From positions 930,001 through 994,000 of the forward strand of contig JBAOKB010000020.1 in NCBI GenBank assembly GCA_037044905.1: 64,000 bases of DNA, given 5' to 3'. Source of the stretch: Hortaea werneckii (Eukaryota > Ascomycota > Dothideomycetes > Mycosphaerellales > Teratosphaeriaceae). Both the position numbers and the translations under genes were made by a program. Each line of letters starts with the position of its first letter. Within the stretch, counting starts at the first letter, position 1. A model generated the notes under the pieces. That model was given only the letters and a program-made list of their open reading frames with translations. It did not search any database and was not told where the DNA came from. Positions 20,412 to 30,121 of the stretch are shown piece after piece.

Positions 20412-22924
20412 ATGGCAGCCGCAGGCATCACCCAGGCAGATCGACTGCCGCCGCCAGAGGACTTTGACTACAGCAAGAGCCATCGCCCCGTTCCAGTCCC
20501 TACTCCCGCCGCATACCATCATCCATCGCCGCCTGAGGTCGATCATTCTCTCCCCGGGAGACCCAGCACATCAGGTGGATCGGAAGGCAGGCGGCGAGGG
20601 AGCTTCAGTCGACATTTCCGCATTGGCTCACGCGAGGACGGTGCTCCTCCTCTGCCAGAGTTACCCAAAACCCGCATCGCCCAGGTCACGAACCACGCAG
20701 CCGTAGGCCCACCGCCAGACCGTCCCTTGCCGCAACCGCAACCGCACCCGCAACACAAGCAGTGGCCGAGCATCGACAATCCGCCCCAGCAGCAGCCGCA
20801 ACAAGACCAGCAACAACACTCCCGCGCCTTCTCATTCGGAAGCGGTATGTTGCGAAAGAGTAGTCGCATGCGGAAGGAGGAGCAGGAGCGCCAGGCGCGT
20901 GAGGCCGCTGCTGCGAAAGCGGTGCCCAGACAGCCACCGCATCTCCCCTCCTTCCATCACCTCCCCACACTCGCTTCGTTCGGCGGCGAAGATGCGAGAC
21001 CAGACTCGGTAGCCATTTTCAATCACTCTCATTACCCCCAAGGCCCCGAGCCACCCTCTCAGCCTGCTGCAGCCCGTCCACCGCCCGCCAACTTCTCCCG
21101 CCCAGGCAACAACAACAACGCCACCACCGCTACCGCCAATATGCCATCTTCCTCCACCTTCCACAACTCGAGCTCACCCGCCTATGCATATCGGCCAGGC
21201 AATGCTTTCGCACAGCAGGCCGCCATTGGCCAGGCCACCTCCTCGCCGTCCAACCCGTCCGGGTCTACCAACGGAGAGTACGTGATCGATCCGACTCAGC
21301 CAGCTCATGCGGGCCCTGAGACCATGGCCCATCGTAGTCGTAACTCATACACTTCTCCGTCGGCCCCTGTTAATGTAAACAGTCCTCGCAGGATACGCAG
21401 ACGGAAAGACCCGACCCCGTTCAAGTAAGTTCTTATTCGCTGAGTGTCTGGCTGTTGATTCCGTACTGACCTGATTTCTCAATTAGTATTTTGGTTGTCG
21501 GTGCAAAGAACAGTGGCAAAACATCCTTTCTGTCCTTCCTACGCCACTCACTCGCTCCAAATAGCAACGAACAGCAGTACAACTTCGCTCTGGAAGGCGA
21601 CTCCCACGTCCATCATGCAAAATCATCTTTCACTTCGCACTACCTGGAGACCGAGCTAGAAGGCGAGCGAATGGGTCTTACGCTTTGGGATTCTGCTGGC
21701 TTGGAGAAGCACATAATCGACCTTCAGACTCGGGAGATGGTCGCCTTTGTCGAGTCGAAATTCGAGGAGACATTTGTAGAGGAACAGAAGGTCATGCGTA
21801 GCCCTGGTGCAAGAGACACTCACATTCATTGCGTTTTCCTTGTTCTGGATCCTGTCAGACTCGATTCCACAGTGGCAATGGCAGGCGCAAATCACAGCGG
21901 GAAAGCTCTGCTACCAAGCGTGGGAGGGCTAGATGATGAGCTTGACTTGCCCGTTCTACGCGCTCTGTGGGGAAAGACCACAGTGATTCCCGTCATTGGC
22001 AAAGCCGATACCTTGACTATCGGCCACATGGGCTTTCTCAAGCGCGCCGTCTGGGAAAGCGTGAAGGATGCCAACCTAGATCCACTGGAAGCCTTGGACT
22101 TGGAAGGTGACGACGATGAGTTTGAGGACGATTCTGACGATGACATCTCCGAGCCTCGGGCCAACGGTCATTCGAAGCATGGTGATACGGACGATACCGA
22201 TTCGGAAAGCTCCTCCAACGAAGAAAGCGCACCTTTACCAAAGTCAGCTCGGAATAACCATAACCGTCAATCCTCGATCGCTGCAACGTTTACCTCAGCA
22301 GCTGGCAGCGAGCTTCCGTACCTTCCAATGTCCATACTTTCACCTGACCTATACGATCTCCCACCATATGTCAAGCCTTCCAAAAACACCAAAATCGGCC
22401 GCCGCTTCCCGTGGGGTTTCGCAGATCCGTACAATCCGGAGCATTGTGACTTCGAGCGCCTCAGGGACACCATCTTTGCCGATCTGCGTTCCGACTTGCG
22501 TGATCTCAGCCGGACGAGATGGTACGAAAACTGGCGCACATCGCGACTCAAGAACATCCCGGGCAGTCGACAGCGAGTCAGAGGCGGCGTGACTCCCATT
22601 GCCGCTGTCCCTAGGGAGGGCATGACGAGCCCTACGACAAACCGGCGAGATGTTTCTAGCGGCTCGATGATGGGAGGTGCCCATGCAGTCGGCGGCAATA
22701 CTGCCGCTGGTGCCCAGGCAGTCCCGAGGAGCGTCTCCAACAGAACCACGCCAAGTCAACAGATTGGAATGGCCATCAGCTCCTCTCCACCGACGGCGAG
22801 GAAAACCTCAACCGTTGGCTCGGCTGGCGTGTCCAGTGCAGAGTGGAGCGCCAACGGCGCTAGGAATATTGCATCCGGTGCTCCTCATGGTGGCACATAT
22901 CGGAGTGTGGAATCGTACCAGTAG
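20412..22924 (+). CDS. Long atypical septin-type GTPase
   Basis: Two exons, 20412-21424 and 21487-22924, flank a 62-nt intron (GTAAGT donor, AATTAG acceptor), giving 816 aa. Residues 1-335 are disordered and rich in Pro, Gln, Ser and His. The intron lies just before the GTPase domain, which opens RRRKDPTPFNILVVGAKN. Seen in order: P-loop GAKNSGKTSF (about 342-351), DSAG as G3 (about 407), IGKAD as G4 (about 509; canonical septins have AKAD), and a septin-unique-like element with WGFADPYNPEHCDFERLRD (about 645-664). A 60-residue acidic/Ser insert (DDDEFEDDSDDDI) interrupts the G domain, and the C-terminal 150 residues are disordered without a clear coiled coil. The domain points to cortical filaments or septa; length and tail set it apart from core septins. 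Confidence 0.82.
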
Positions 22925-23439
22925 CGGGCCTTTTCTATTCCCCTGGCAATATCGTACCAGATCTTGACTACGAAAACACAAGAAACCCTTCCGCCTGCAA
23001 GCATTTTACGACAGTCGACTTTTTTCTGGGACGGTGATGTGGAGTCAGGAAATGTACAACGGAGGGTCGACCTGGCCCCGCCACGCAAGGGAAAGACAGG
23101 AGGGATGGAACTGGAGGGAAAGGGATGACATTCCAGCAAACTGCTTCTAGACTTCTGACACGTGACCGAGCATCTTCTTCAAACAAAGGCTGCGGATGCT
23201 TAATGGGTGGGGCTTCCTCAAACTGGACCTTATGGTGCAGAGAGGAATAATAGGAGGCGAGATGGTGTGCGTTGCCGTGTTTTTGATATTGTTGCTGTGG
23301 GATTTTGAGGATACATGATGGTTAGGCCTGCTCTTTTTTGTGTTTGTTTGTTTTGAAGCTTGCAGATATACCCCCTTGACGTATTGGAACCTTTTTACAC
23401 TTTTGCTTTCTCTGTTATGCCTCTCTGCCTTGTCTCCTC

Positions 23440-23485
23440 TTTTTTTTTTTTTTTTTCTTTTCTTTTTCTTCTTTTTGGGGGGGGG
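23440..23485. repeat. T17 run, CT tract and G9 run
   Basis: A run of 17 T (23440-23456) is followed by a C/T tract and then nine G (23477-23485). It is a low-complexity tract in a 3' intergenic region and prone to length variation. Confidence 0.9.
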
Positions 23486-23745
23486 TAACATCCCTTCATT
23501 TTTCCCTTGAATTGCTTTACGCCTGCTTTCTAGCTTGGAGAGCATGTAGTAGTCTTTGCATTCTTGGATAAGCTTAGGACATCTGGAAACGCTGCTTCTA
23601 ATAAGATACTACTGTGGTCCCTACTGTATACATATGTTACATTTCCATAAAGTATACAAAATTTGCGTTTGGGAAAACCAAAGTGGCAAGGCAGAAATAA
23701 ACATCAACGCCTTTCGATGAATACTCGCCAGTGTAGACAAACGCC

Positions 23746-23771
23746 CACACACACACGACGCGCGCGCGCGC
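23746..23771. repeat. Alternating CA/CG tract (Z-DNA-prone)
   Basis: About 13 alternating pyrimidine-purine dinucleotides: CA repeats followed by an almost perfect CG repeat. Such sequence favours Z-DNA under supercoiling. It sits about 100 bp past the 3' end of the ketopantoate-reductase-like gene. Confidence 0.85.
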
Positions 23772-23877
23772 TCAAAGGGCCAACGATTCTCACGCTCTAA
23801 ACCCCCAATTCAGTCAAGTTGCTCCCCATTCCCTTCCATCATGCTCACTTCCACACGTCGCGAAACCCCCTCCCTCC

Positions 23878-25797
23878 CTACCCATTTAAATCCACCTTAA
23901 CTGGAACATCGTCCCCAACCTCCCGCTGCGTGATCAGCGACTTGCCCAGCACGGCCTGCATCATAGCATAATTCACGACGCATTTCACCCCCATCTCCTC
24001 GCCACGCCGGACGATATACCCGTTGATAAACTCCACCTCGGTCCGCCGCCCGGCACGCACATCCGCCAGCATGGACGAGATATTGTCGCGGGTCCGGTGC
24101 GCGACGCTAACGACGAGCGTCTCGAGGCGGGAGGCGCTGAAGCGCACGTCCACGTTGGGTAAGGCGTGGAGTTCGGGCAGCGAGCGGATGACCAGCGAGG
24201 TTTCCGCGAGCATTAGTCGCATTGTCCGGGTCAGCGCGAAGTTGTGCAGGATGTCGCCGTTGCGGGAGTCGATTAGGGCGGTGAGCGGGTTCAGGATGCT
24301 GTTTACTGCCAGCTTCTCCAGCTGTTGTTGCAGGAGCTCGGTGGGGGGGAAGCCGACGGCGGCGAGGACGGGGGTGCGCGTTAGGGTGCGCAGGAGGTAG
24401 CGTGCGGTGTTCCAGGCTTCGGGTTGGACTTGATCTCGGTGGGATGGAGGTGAGGCGGGAGATGATGGAGAGGTTGATGAAGCGGTGCCATCCTGTTCGG
24501 GGTGAGATGGTTGATCCGGTGATTTGGTGTCTGCGCGTGGGAGAAGACCCAAGGCAATAGTCCCATGGCCGGCGTGGACGGCGTAGAATGGATCCCGTTC
24601 TGCCACGGCGGGAGGGACGTTGACGCCATGGGTGATAATGCCCTGGACGTAATTCGGGCGATCCTCTTCCCGTGGGAACAGTTGCTTGTTGACCTCATCG
24701 ACAACGCCCATGCCGTTTTGCAGGAAGCAGATGGTGGACTGAGGACCTAGGCGGTGTCGCAGCGGCAAAAGCGCCGAGACGGTCAGGGGAGCCTTGGTAG
24801 TGACTATAAGGTTGTGGATGGGCTCATTGCGTTTTGCATAGTCGCCACGGTACCTGCGTCGTTGGGGCGGCGTGGCGAGCTGGCCGGATTCGTCCTGCTG
24901 CTCAATGTCCGCCTGGCTGTCCGTAGCCTCCTCAGCCCGCTGGCGCTCCTCCCTATCTCGTCGGATCAAGTCGGCTGCCTCGATCGGTCTGACCCCAAGC
25001 CGCTCCGCCGCCTCGTACACGTCCTCCTCGCCATCTTCGATCACAATCCCATGCTGTTTCTTCACTTGCGGCAAAAGCTCGGCATCGAATCCGCCTCGCT
25101 GCTCCTGGTGACCACTGTCCTCGATGGTGATGACCTGCTTGCCCTGCTCCCACGCCTCTAGCAAGCGGTATCGATGGAAGATGAGGGAGATGGGCGGCGG
25201 GTTCGGGATGCCGCGCAGGGAGTGGGCGACTAATTTTCCAATGGAGCCAGTCCCGAGCATGTGGATGCGGCGTGGAAGCTGGGCAGGCGCGGGGGCGGCG
25301 GAATAGTCGGTGTCGTACATGTCGCCGCTTCCACTTTCAATGAAGGGGTCTTGCTCCTTCTCCATGCCTCCGTCCACTTCCTTCTGCTCCTGTCGCGATT
25401 GACGTGCACTTGCCTCCATTAAGCTCTCCAGACCGGGTTGCTGCTGCTGTCTCGAACCTTCCGTCTTGCTCGGCTCCTGATCCCGCTCCTGATCCCGCTC
25501 CTGATCCCGCTCCTGATCCCGATCCTGATCCTGATCCTGATGCTGCCCCGCCCACCACGCGTAACCTCTCGTCCGCCGTTGCTGCTGCTGAAGAAAGATG
25601 ACCCCCCGGTCCACCTGCCAGCTATCGGTGAGGCATCGCCCCAAGGACCGAGGTATTCGGCGGGGAAGCTGGGAGAGGAGATGCAGATTGACTGATTGGA
25701 TGGTGGTCGATGGTGATGGGCTTGGCTTGGCTACCGAAGCATGTCGCAATAGGAAGGAGCGACGGGAAATGAGCGAGATGTGTGGGTGACCTGGCAA
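23878..25797 (-). CDS. Ketopantoate reductase (ApbA/PanE)-like protein, probably mitochondrial
   Basis: An open frame of 639 codons whose first ATG is only at 25419; the codon at 25797 is TTG. The true start is therefore either 25419 (513 aa) or an upstream exon I could not place. The upstream part is Arg/Ser-rich with RGYAWW and could be a presequence. The Rossmann fold opens RRIHMLGTGSIGKLVAHSL; TTKAPLTVSALLPL and CFLQNGMGVVDEVN are typical family motifs, and the C-terminal helical domain has KLAVNSILNPLTALID, where the conserved Lys-Asn pair is visible. Known members reduce 2-dehydropantoate with NADPH in pantothenate/CoA synthesis; the fungal long forms are less certain. A DQ/ER repeat precedes the domain, and an acidic insert (VIEDGEEDVYEAAERLG) lies within it. 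Confidence 0.8.
   Translation of the reverse strand: MPGHPHISLISRRSFLLRHASVAKPSPSPSTTIQSVNLHLLSQLPRRIPRSLGRCLTDSWQVDRGVIFLQQQQRRTRGYAWWAGQHQDQDQDRDQERDQERDQERDQEPSKTEGSRQQQQPGLESLMEASARQSRQEQKEVDGGMEKEQDPFIESGSGDMYDTDYSAAPAPAQLPRRIHMLGTGSIGKLVAHSLRGIPNPPPISLIFHRYRLLEAWEQGKQVITIEDSGHQEQRGGFDAELLPQVKKQHGIVIEDGEEDVYEAAERLGVRPIEAADLIRRDREERQRAEEATDSQADIEQQDESGQLATPPQRRRYRGDYAKRNEPIHNLIVTTKAPLTVSALLPLRHRLGPQSTICFLQNGMGVVDEVNKQLFPREEDRPNYVQGIITHGVNVPPAVAERDPFYAVHAGHGTIALGLLPRADTKSPDQPSHPEQDGTASSTSPSSPASPPSHRDQVQPEAWNTARYLLRTLTRTPVLAAVGFPPTELLQQQLEKLAVNSILNPLTALIDSRNGDILHNFALTRTMRLMLAETSLVIRSLPELHALPNVDVRFSASRLETLVVSVAHRTRDNISSMLADVRAGRRTEVEFINGYIVRRGEEMGVKCVVNYAMMQAVLGKSLITQREVGDDVPVKVDLNG
25475..25541. 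repeat. 12-bp coding minisatellite (Asp-Gln/Glu-Arg repeat)
   Basis: About five tandem 12-bp units (CTGATCCCGCTC and variants with GATC). Read on the minus strand they encode the alternating DQDR/DQER peptide upstream of the ketopantoate-reductase domain. The array lies upstream of the first ATG in this frame, so whether it is translated depends on the real start. Confidence 0.85.
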
Positions 25798-26051
25798 AGT
25801 CGTGGGATGTAGGGAATAGCACAGATAGAAGATACCTAAGTATCCAATCCTTCTTAATCCTCATAGAATTCCCCGGGTCTTCGGCGTCATCGATGGACCT
25901 GCAGCTGTAGCAGCGCAGCCAGATCTCCTCCGAGCCATCTCCGCAATGCGACTCCCAACTTCATCCATCATGTACACAGCGCTATCCACCTCACCACTAG
26001 GTCTGTTGTAGCTATACCACACAGGATTTCGGGCAGAGGTCTGCCCTTATC

Positions 26052-26903
26052 ATGCCTCCTCTCCGTCCCTCTTCCTTCTTCGCCCTCCCACCCGCCCTAC
26101 GCGTCCGTACCTTCTCCATCCTCTCCCGTCCACCCCCCAACTACCCCGGCCATGTCCTCCTCACCCTGCTGGAGCGAGGCGCCATGGCCGTAGGCTCCGC
26201 TCTCGGTGCAATCCGTAATCCATACCGTCACGACCTGATTGCCTCCCTCGGCGAAGCCACCGCAAAACCCTACTTCGTCTCCCGGCTCCGACGAGCCATG
26301 CTCTCCAACCCTACCGGCCGCCGGATCCTCAGAGACCGACCCCGGATCACGAGCCAGAGCATGCGGCTCGAGGAGCTCCGGCAGCTCCCCGACAACACCG
26401 TCGGCAGAGCCTACGCCGCCTGGCTCGACCGCGAGGGCGTCACGCCCGACACCCGGGATCCCGTCCGGTACATCGATGACCCGGAGGAGGCCTACGTGAT
26501 GCAGCGGTACCGCGAGACGCACGACTTCACGCACGCCATCACCGGCCTCCCCGTCATCATCGAGGGGGAATTGGCCGTCAAAGCCTTCGAATTTGCCAAC
26601 ACCCTCCTCCCCATGACGGGCCTCTCGCTCGCCGCCATCATCCGGCTTAAGCCGGTGGAACGGCAGCGGTTCTTCGAAGTCTACGGGCCCTGGGCGGCGA
26701 AGAACGGCTTGCAGGCTGAGGAAGTCATCAATGTCTACTGGGAGGAGGAGCTCGAGACGGACGTGGATGTGCTACGGCAGCGGTTAGGGATCGAGAAGCC
26801 GCCGGATCTCCGGGAGATTCGGAAGGTGTTGCGGGATCAGAAGAGGGCGGAGAAGGCGGCGAGGGAGGCTAGGGAGAGGGTCGGGAGTGCGACAGGTGTT
26901 TAA
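26052..26903 (+). CDS. COQ4: Ubiquinone biosynthesis protein COQ4
   Basis: A single exon of 283 codons, the usual length for fungal COQ4. The N-terminus (FFALPPALRVRTFSILSRP) is a typical mitochondrial presequence. The Zn-binding HDxxHx11E motif is complete as HDFTHAITGLPVIIEGE (residues about 157-173). Other conserved parts are NPTGRRILRDRPRI and LPDNTVGRAYAAWLD. COQ4 is a peripheral inner-membrane protein of the coenzyme Q synthome, required for C1 decarboxylation/hydroxylation of the quinone ring and for complex stability. The C-terminal about 30 residues are highly basic (KVLRDQKRAEKAAREARERV). It is divergent from the ketopantoate-reductase-like gene; both products probably go to mitochondria. 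Confidence 0.96.
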   Translation: MPPLRPSSFFALPPALRVRTFSILSRPPPNYPGHVLLTLLERGAMAVGSALGAIRNPYRHDLIASLGEATAKPYFVSRLRRAMLSNPTGRRILRDRPRITSQSMRLEELRQLPDNTVGRAYAAWLDREGVTPDTRDPVRYIDDPEEAYVMQRYRETHDFTHAITGLPVIIEGELAVKAFEFANTLLPMTGLSLAAIIRLKPVERQRFFEVYGPWAAKNGLQAEEVINVYWEEELETDVDVLRQRLGIEKPPDLREIRKVLRDQKRAEKAAREARERVGSATGV

Positions 26904-27902
26904 GATGGGTCTTCTGGTGGCAGGAGATGGGCTATGCAAGCTATAGGAAGGAAGAATCTGAGTCGTTCCATTTTTGCATTTTGCATACTGCAGACAGCTT
27001 CCAAGTGTAGTACTTGTCCCCTATTCCTAAAGGTCGGATGCCTTTTTGGCTGCTACTATTTACCTTACTGCTGTCCTGTCGCTATTGTTCGCTGTCGCAA
27101 CTGTGCTAATTATCTGCTGCTTTCCTGCTAGATGTCGCTAGCCCCATATGCTTCTTTTCTCCGGCCTATTGTGTATGTTGCTGCTTGACTCGAATGGCCT
27201 AGACCTGTCACATACCATTGTGCATCCAGGCATGTGCGAATCTGAAGCAAGTGAAATACTTTGGTACTGATATGCACGTGGGCCGCGCTAGGAACTTCAC
27301 GCTGCAGCAGGTGATAGCGAAGTGAAGGTGTCTCCAAGTAAGTGAAGGTGTCTCCAAGTATGTGCGCAAACCAAAGTTGCCGCTTTTGTGCCCTCCTTCG
27401 ACCCCAATGCGAGTATCTTCGAAATGCACAGAGTGCTTAAGGCAAGAGAAGGGAGACAGACAGGATTCCAACGATTGTCCAGGATTTTTTTATTGGAGAG
27501 GCGAGTAAAGGCATGTTAAGAATAGTAAGGTTGGAAGTAAGGCTTCACTTCACTTCTGAGCCCGCACAATCAGAACAGACTCGCAGGCAAACGCTCGTTT
27601 GGCATGTGAAGTGCTGGGGTAGACGAAGGCTCGAATACAAATACCCCTTCCCTCGCCCTCCTTTCTCTCTTCTCCCAATCTAACACCCCCGACACCAAGC
27701 GAGCAACGACAACACCTAAAGTTGCTTCATATTCCACTACCCTGACACAACTCTAGCGACGAACAGCACCCGAGCCTCCATCGCATTTCAAGCTATACCG
27801 AGCAGAAGAGCCTTGTGGTAATTTACCTTCCACCCTCTAATATACAAGTTTATAGGGACTAATTATCTTTAGACAGATCTCGCTCTCCTCGCGATCGCAA
27901 AC
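26904..27902. other. Gene-free stretch with promoter-like pyrimidine tract
   Basis: No gene seen. A C/T-rich tract at about 27643-27678, a typical fungal core-promoter feature, precedes the small secreted-protein gene. A perfect tandem duplication is listed separately. Confidence 0.5.
27321..27360. repeat. Perfect 20-bp tandem duplication
   Basis: The 20-mer AGTGAAGGTGTCTCCAAGTA occurs twice back to back (27321-27340 and 27341-27360) with no mismatch, suggesting a recent slippage or duplication event in non-coding DNA. Confidence 0.95.
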
Positions 27903-28235
27903 ATGGCCAAAATGAGTGGTTTCTTCCTCATTGCGCTCCTCGCCGTCCTCCCTAAAGTTCTCGTGGTTACAACTACGGTCCCCTCTACGAAGACCACCAC
28001 CGAGCTCCTCAGCAACTTCAACTTCACGGACGCCGACCTCCCAGGCAGTCCCGCTGTTCTACTCGAGACCGTCGTCTATGCATACGGACAAGAGAAGGAT
28101 CCCCTCACGGACAATCTGGTTACTACTACCGCAATTGACATTCGCATCCCTTCTTTGAGGTGGAGAATCAGTAGAGAGTACAAGGATACCTCAGGGGCTT
28201 TCGCGCGCGCCTTCGCCAATGTCGATGTTGGTTAG
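27903..28235 (+). CDS. Putative small secreted protein, unrecognised
   Basis: An open frame of 110 codons. Residues 1-25 (core GFFLIALLAVLPKVLVV) look like a signal peptide, with cleavage probably in the following TTT/PST-rich stretch. The mature part has one N-glycosylation sequon (NFT), no cysteine and no recognisable domain. A pyrimidine-rich tract and a long leader upstream fit a transcribed gene. A second ATG (codon 4) is also possible. Lack of cysteines argues against a classical effector. It could be a fragment of a longer spliced gene, although no good downstream splice was found. Confidence 0.4.
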   Translation: MAKMSGFFLIALLAVLPKVLVVTTTVPSTKTTTELLSNFNFTDADLPGSPAVLLETVVYAYGQEKDPLTDNLVTTTAIDIRIPSLRWRISREYKDTSGAFARAFANVDVG

Positions 28236-29337
28236 GCAACTTCCTTCGGCCAACTGCGAGTCACGGTCGGAATAGTGCGCATCTTCATCACGTTTTTGAG
28301 TGTTCTGAAATACCTCGACTTTGATGGTCAGCACGAGCTCTTCGGAGATCTTGAGGCTACAGCACTTTTGCTTTGGACGATGTTTCCCTTTCCCTGCGAC
28401 ATATCCCTGTTCGCCTTCCATCCATTCATTGCGCGGTTCCCTGCGTAGGGATGAAGCAAATACAATCAAGAAGACATTGCAAGAGGTAGTAGCGGAGGTA
28501 TAACTACTAGCGACTCGACAGACTAGAAGAGGATAGAGGTCGCGATTGCAATTTCTTGTCTACTTGTATGCATCGGGAGCGTAGTATATTGCGAGCTCTG
28601 AGGCCTAAGGGGTGCAGCAAAGGGGGCAGGGGAATTCTGTGAGCAAGCTAGGCAGACTTGAACATCTTGGGACAGCACCGTTTGGGAGCTTGCGCAAGAC
28701 GTGGTCGCCTAGGACTTGAAAGAACCAATACTTTTAATCAGATTTTTTTGTTTCCATAAATCTCCCTACTTTCCTTGCTATCGTCCAGCTCCTGTACTGT
28801 TGCGATCTTCTTACGAAAATTTGATCTGTCTTTGCACATGGCCGTTGCTGGCTGGAACTTTACGGGATTTCGTTCCCAACCACCCTTTCGGGCCTATGAT
28901 TGGAAGTCGAGACTTGATGCAGTGATACTTGTTGCTTGCTCCCTCATAGATGCTGCATTTTTTGAGGCATTGTTTGGGGCGCATCGATGCTGCGCGAAGC
29001 ATTGTTCTTCAGTATATTAGGTAAGGAAAGAGTGATTGCCCGCAAGTAAACGACTCGCCATCCCATCGAAAAGGATGCCGCTTTCTCGCTTTATTTCATC
29101 TTCACCGGCAATGGACGCCATAAGGCTCTATACAAGTGTTTGGCGACGTCACAGGTTTTGCCTTTCGCAGAAGCGGCGAGCATGATGCGATAGGTTGCTT
29201 TTTGGAGCACAAGTCGCCCACCTGTAAGGTCGAGCAAGGAGCCTTTGCAGCCTGGATCCTGGATCCTGGGACAAGCTTCTTTGCATGAGCTTAGCCAACT
29301 TTCTGCAGCTCAAGCTCAATTAAGGTTGAGTTTGATC
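28236..29337. other. Gene-free stretch, 1.1 kb
   Basis: No coding frame with recognisable features or clean splice signals on either strand. Confidence 0.45.
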
Positions 29338-29858
29338 ATGGGCGACACGGGAGCTGACATGGTACGCATGACGATCAAGCGGGGGACTTGCGTGGTCATG
29401 GGCTTACCGGCTGTATTTGAAGACGACGACTGCCCGAGCACGGCCAGATCTATGGGTATTTGGCAACGACGGCTTGCAATACACTGTAGCCTTTGAAGCA
29501 CTAGACGACCCAAACTTCCAAGCAAAATGCCATCCGTATGTCTTCGTGAGGAGCAATATAGCGACGTGGCTAACGTCTTCACAGGAACAGGAGTTAAGCG
29601 AGGAGGACAAGAAGATCCTCAAGGAGGCGCACGAGAACAAGGTAAGATTTCCAAGCGAAGGACAGTAGACCTTGTGCTTTCCATCAAGTTCGACGAACTA
29701 ATGCCACAAGCAAGGACAATCCGAATCACCCTGCGCACAAGGACCACCCGAAGCATCATGAGTTTCTCAAAAGCATTCCTCAGAGGCTAGGTGGAGCTGC
29801 CATCTTTGGCGCCGGCGCAACAGCAGGGGCGGACTTGGTTAATAGTATCATACATTAG
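29338..29858 (+). CDS. Conserved-looking 74-residue protein of unknown function
   Basis: Three exons assemble in phase: 29338-29361 (24 nt), 29585-29641 and 29715-29858. Intron 1 is 223 nt (GTACGC donor, GCTAAC branch, CACAG acceptor); intron 2 is 73 nt (GTAAGA, CTAAT, CAAG). The protein opens MGDTGADMEQELSEEDKKIL, continues with an acidic/basic helix (KEAHENK), a His/Pro/Lys-rich linker (DNPNHPAHKDHPKHH) and a Gly/Ala-rich end (LGGAAIFGAGATAGADLVN). The clean joins and residue pattern make a real gene likely, although no single open frame is longer than about 80 codons. I do not recognise the family. The Gly/Ala C-terminus could be a short membrane-associating helix; that is inference. Confidence 0.6.
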
Positions 29859-30121
29859 GGTCACTGCTTGGAGATAGTGCTGTATTTCAACGCCCGACTC
29901 GGTAGAGCCTCGATAGGGATTTCTTCCCCTCGCAAATCTCTCTATTGCTTCCCGCACCACTTATCGAATCGCATGTTTGGCTCGTTTTTGGCCAGCCGAG
30001 ACGGCGTCGTATGGTAAGTACATTTGCGCTACATCAAAGATTGGCCCGGGTGCAGGTCTGTTGTACGGAACTCGTAGGCAGATGCCGCTAATACTCTGGC
30101 CTTGAACACGATGAGTGTGTC

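Larger units (their letters stand above)
22925..23877. other. Convergent intergenic region with homopolymer and alternating tracts
   Basis: This region lies between the 3' ends of the septin-like gene (+) and the ketopantoate-reductase-like gene (-). It contains a long pyrimidine tract and a CA/CG alternating tract, listed separately. No gene is supported. Confidence 0.5.

Noticed and set aside
25404..25695. Plus-strand frame with LLIP repeats
   Set aside because: Opposite-strand reading of the 12-bp minisatellite in the ketopantoate-reductase-like gene.
29417..29668. Single-exon 83-codon reading of the small-protein locus
   Set aside because: It would require translating through a GCTAAC...CACAG intron end and would lose the Gly/Ala-rich exon; the three-exon model joins better.
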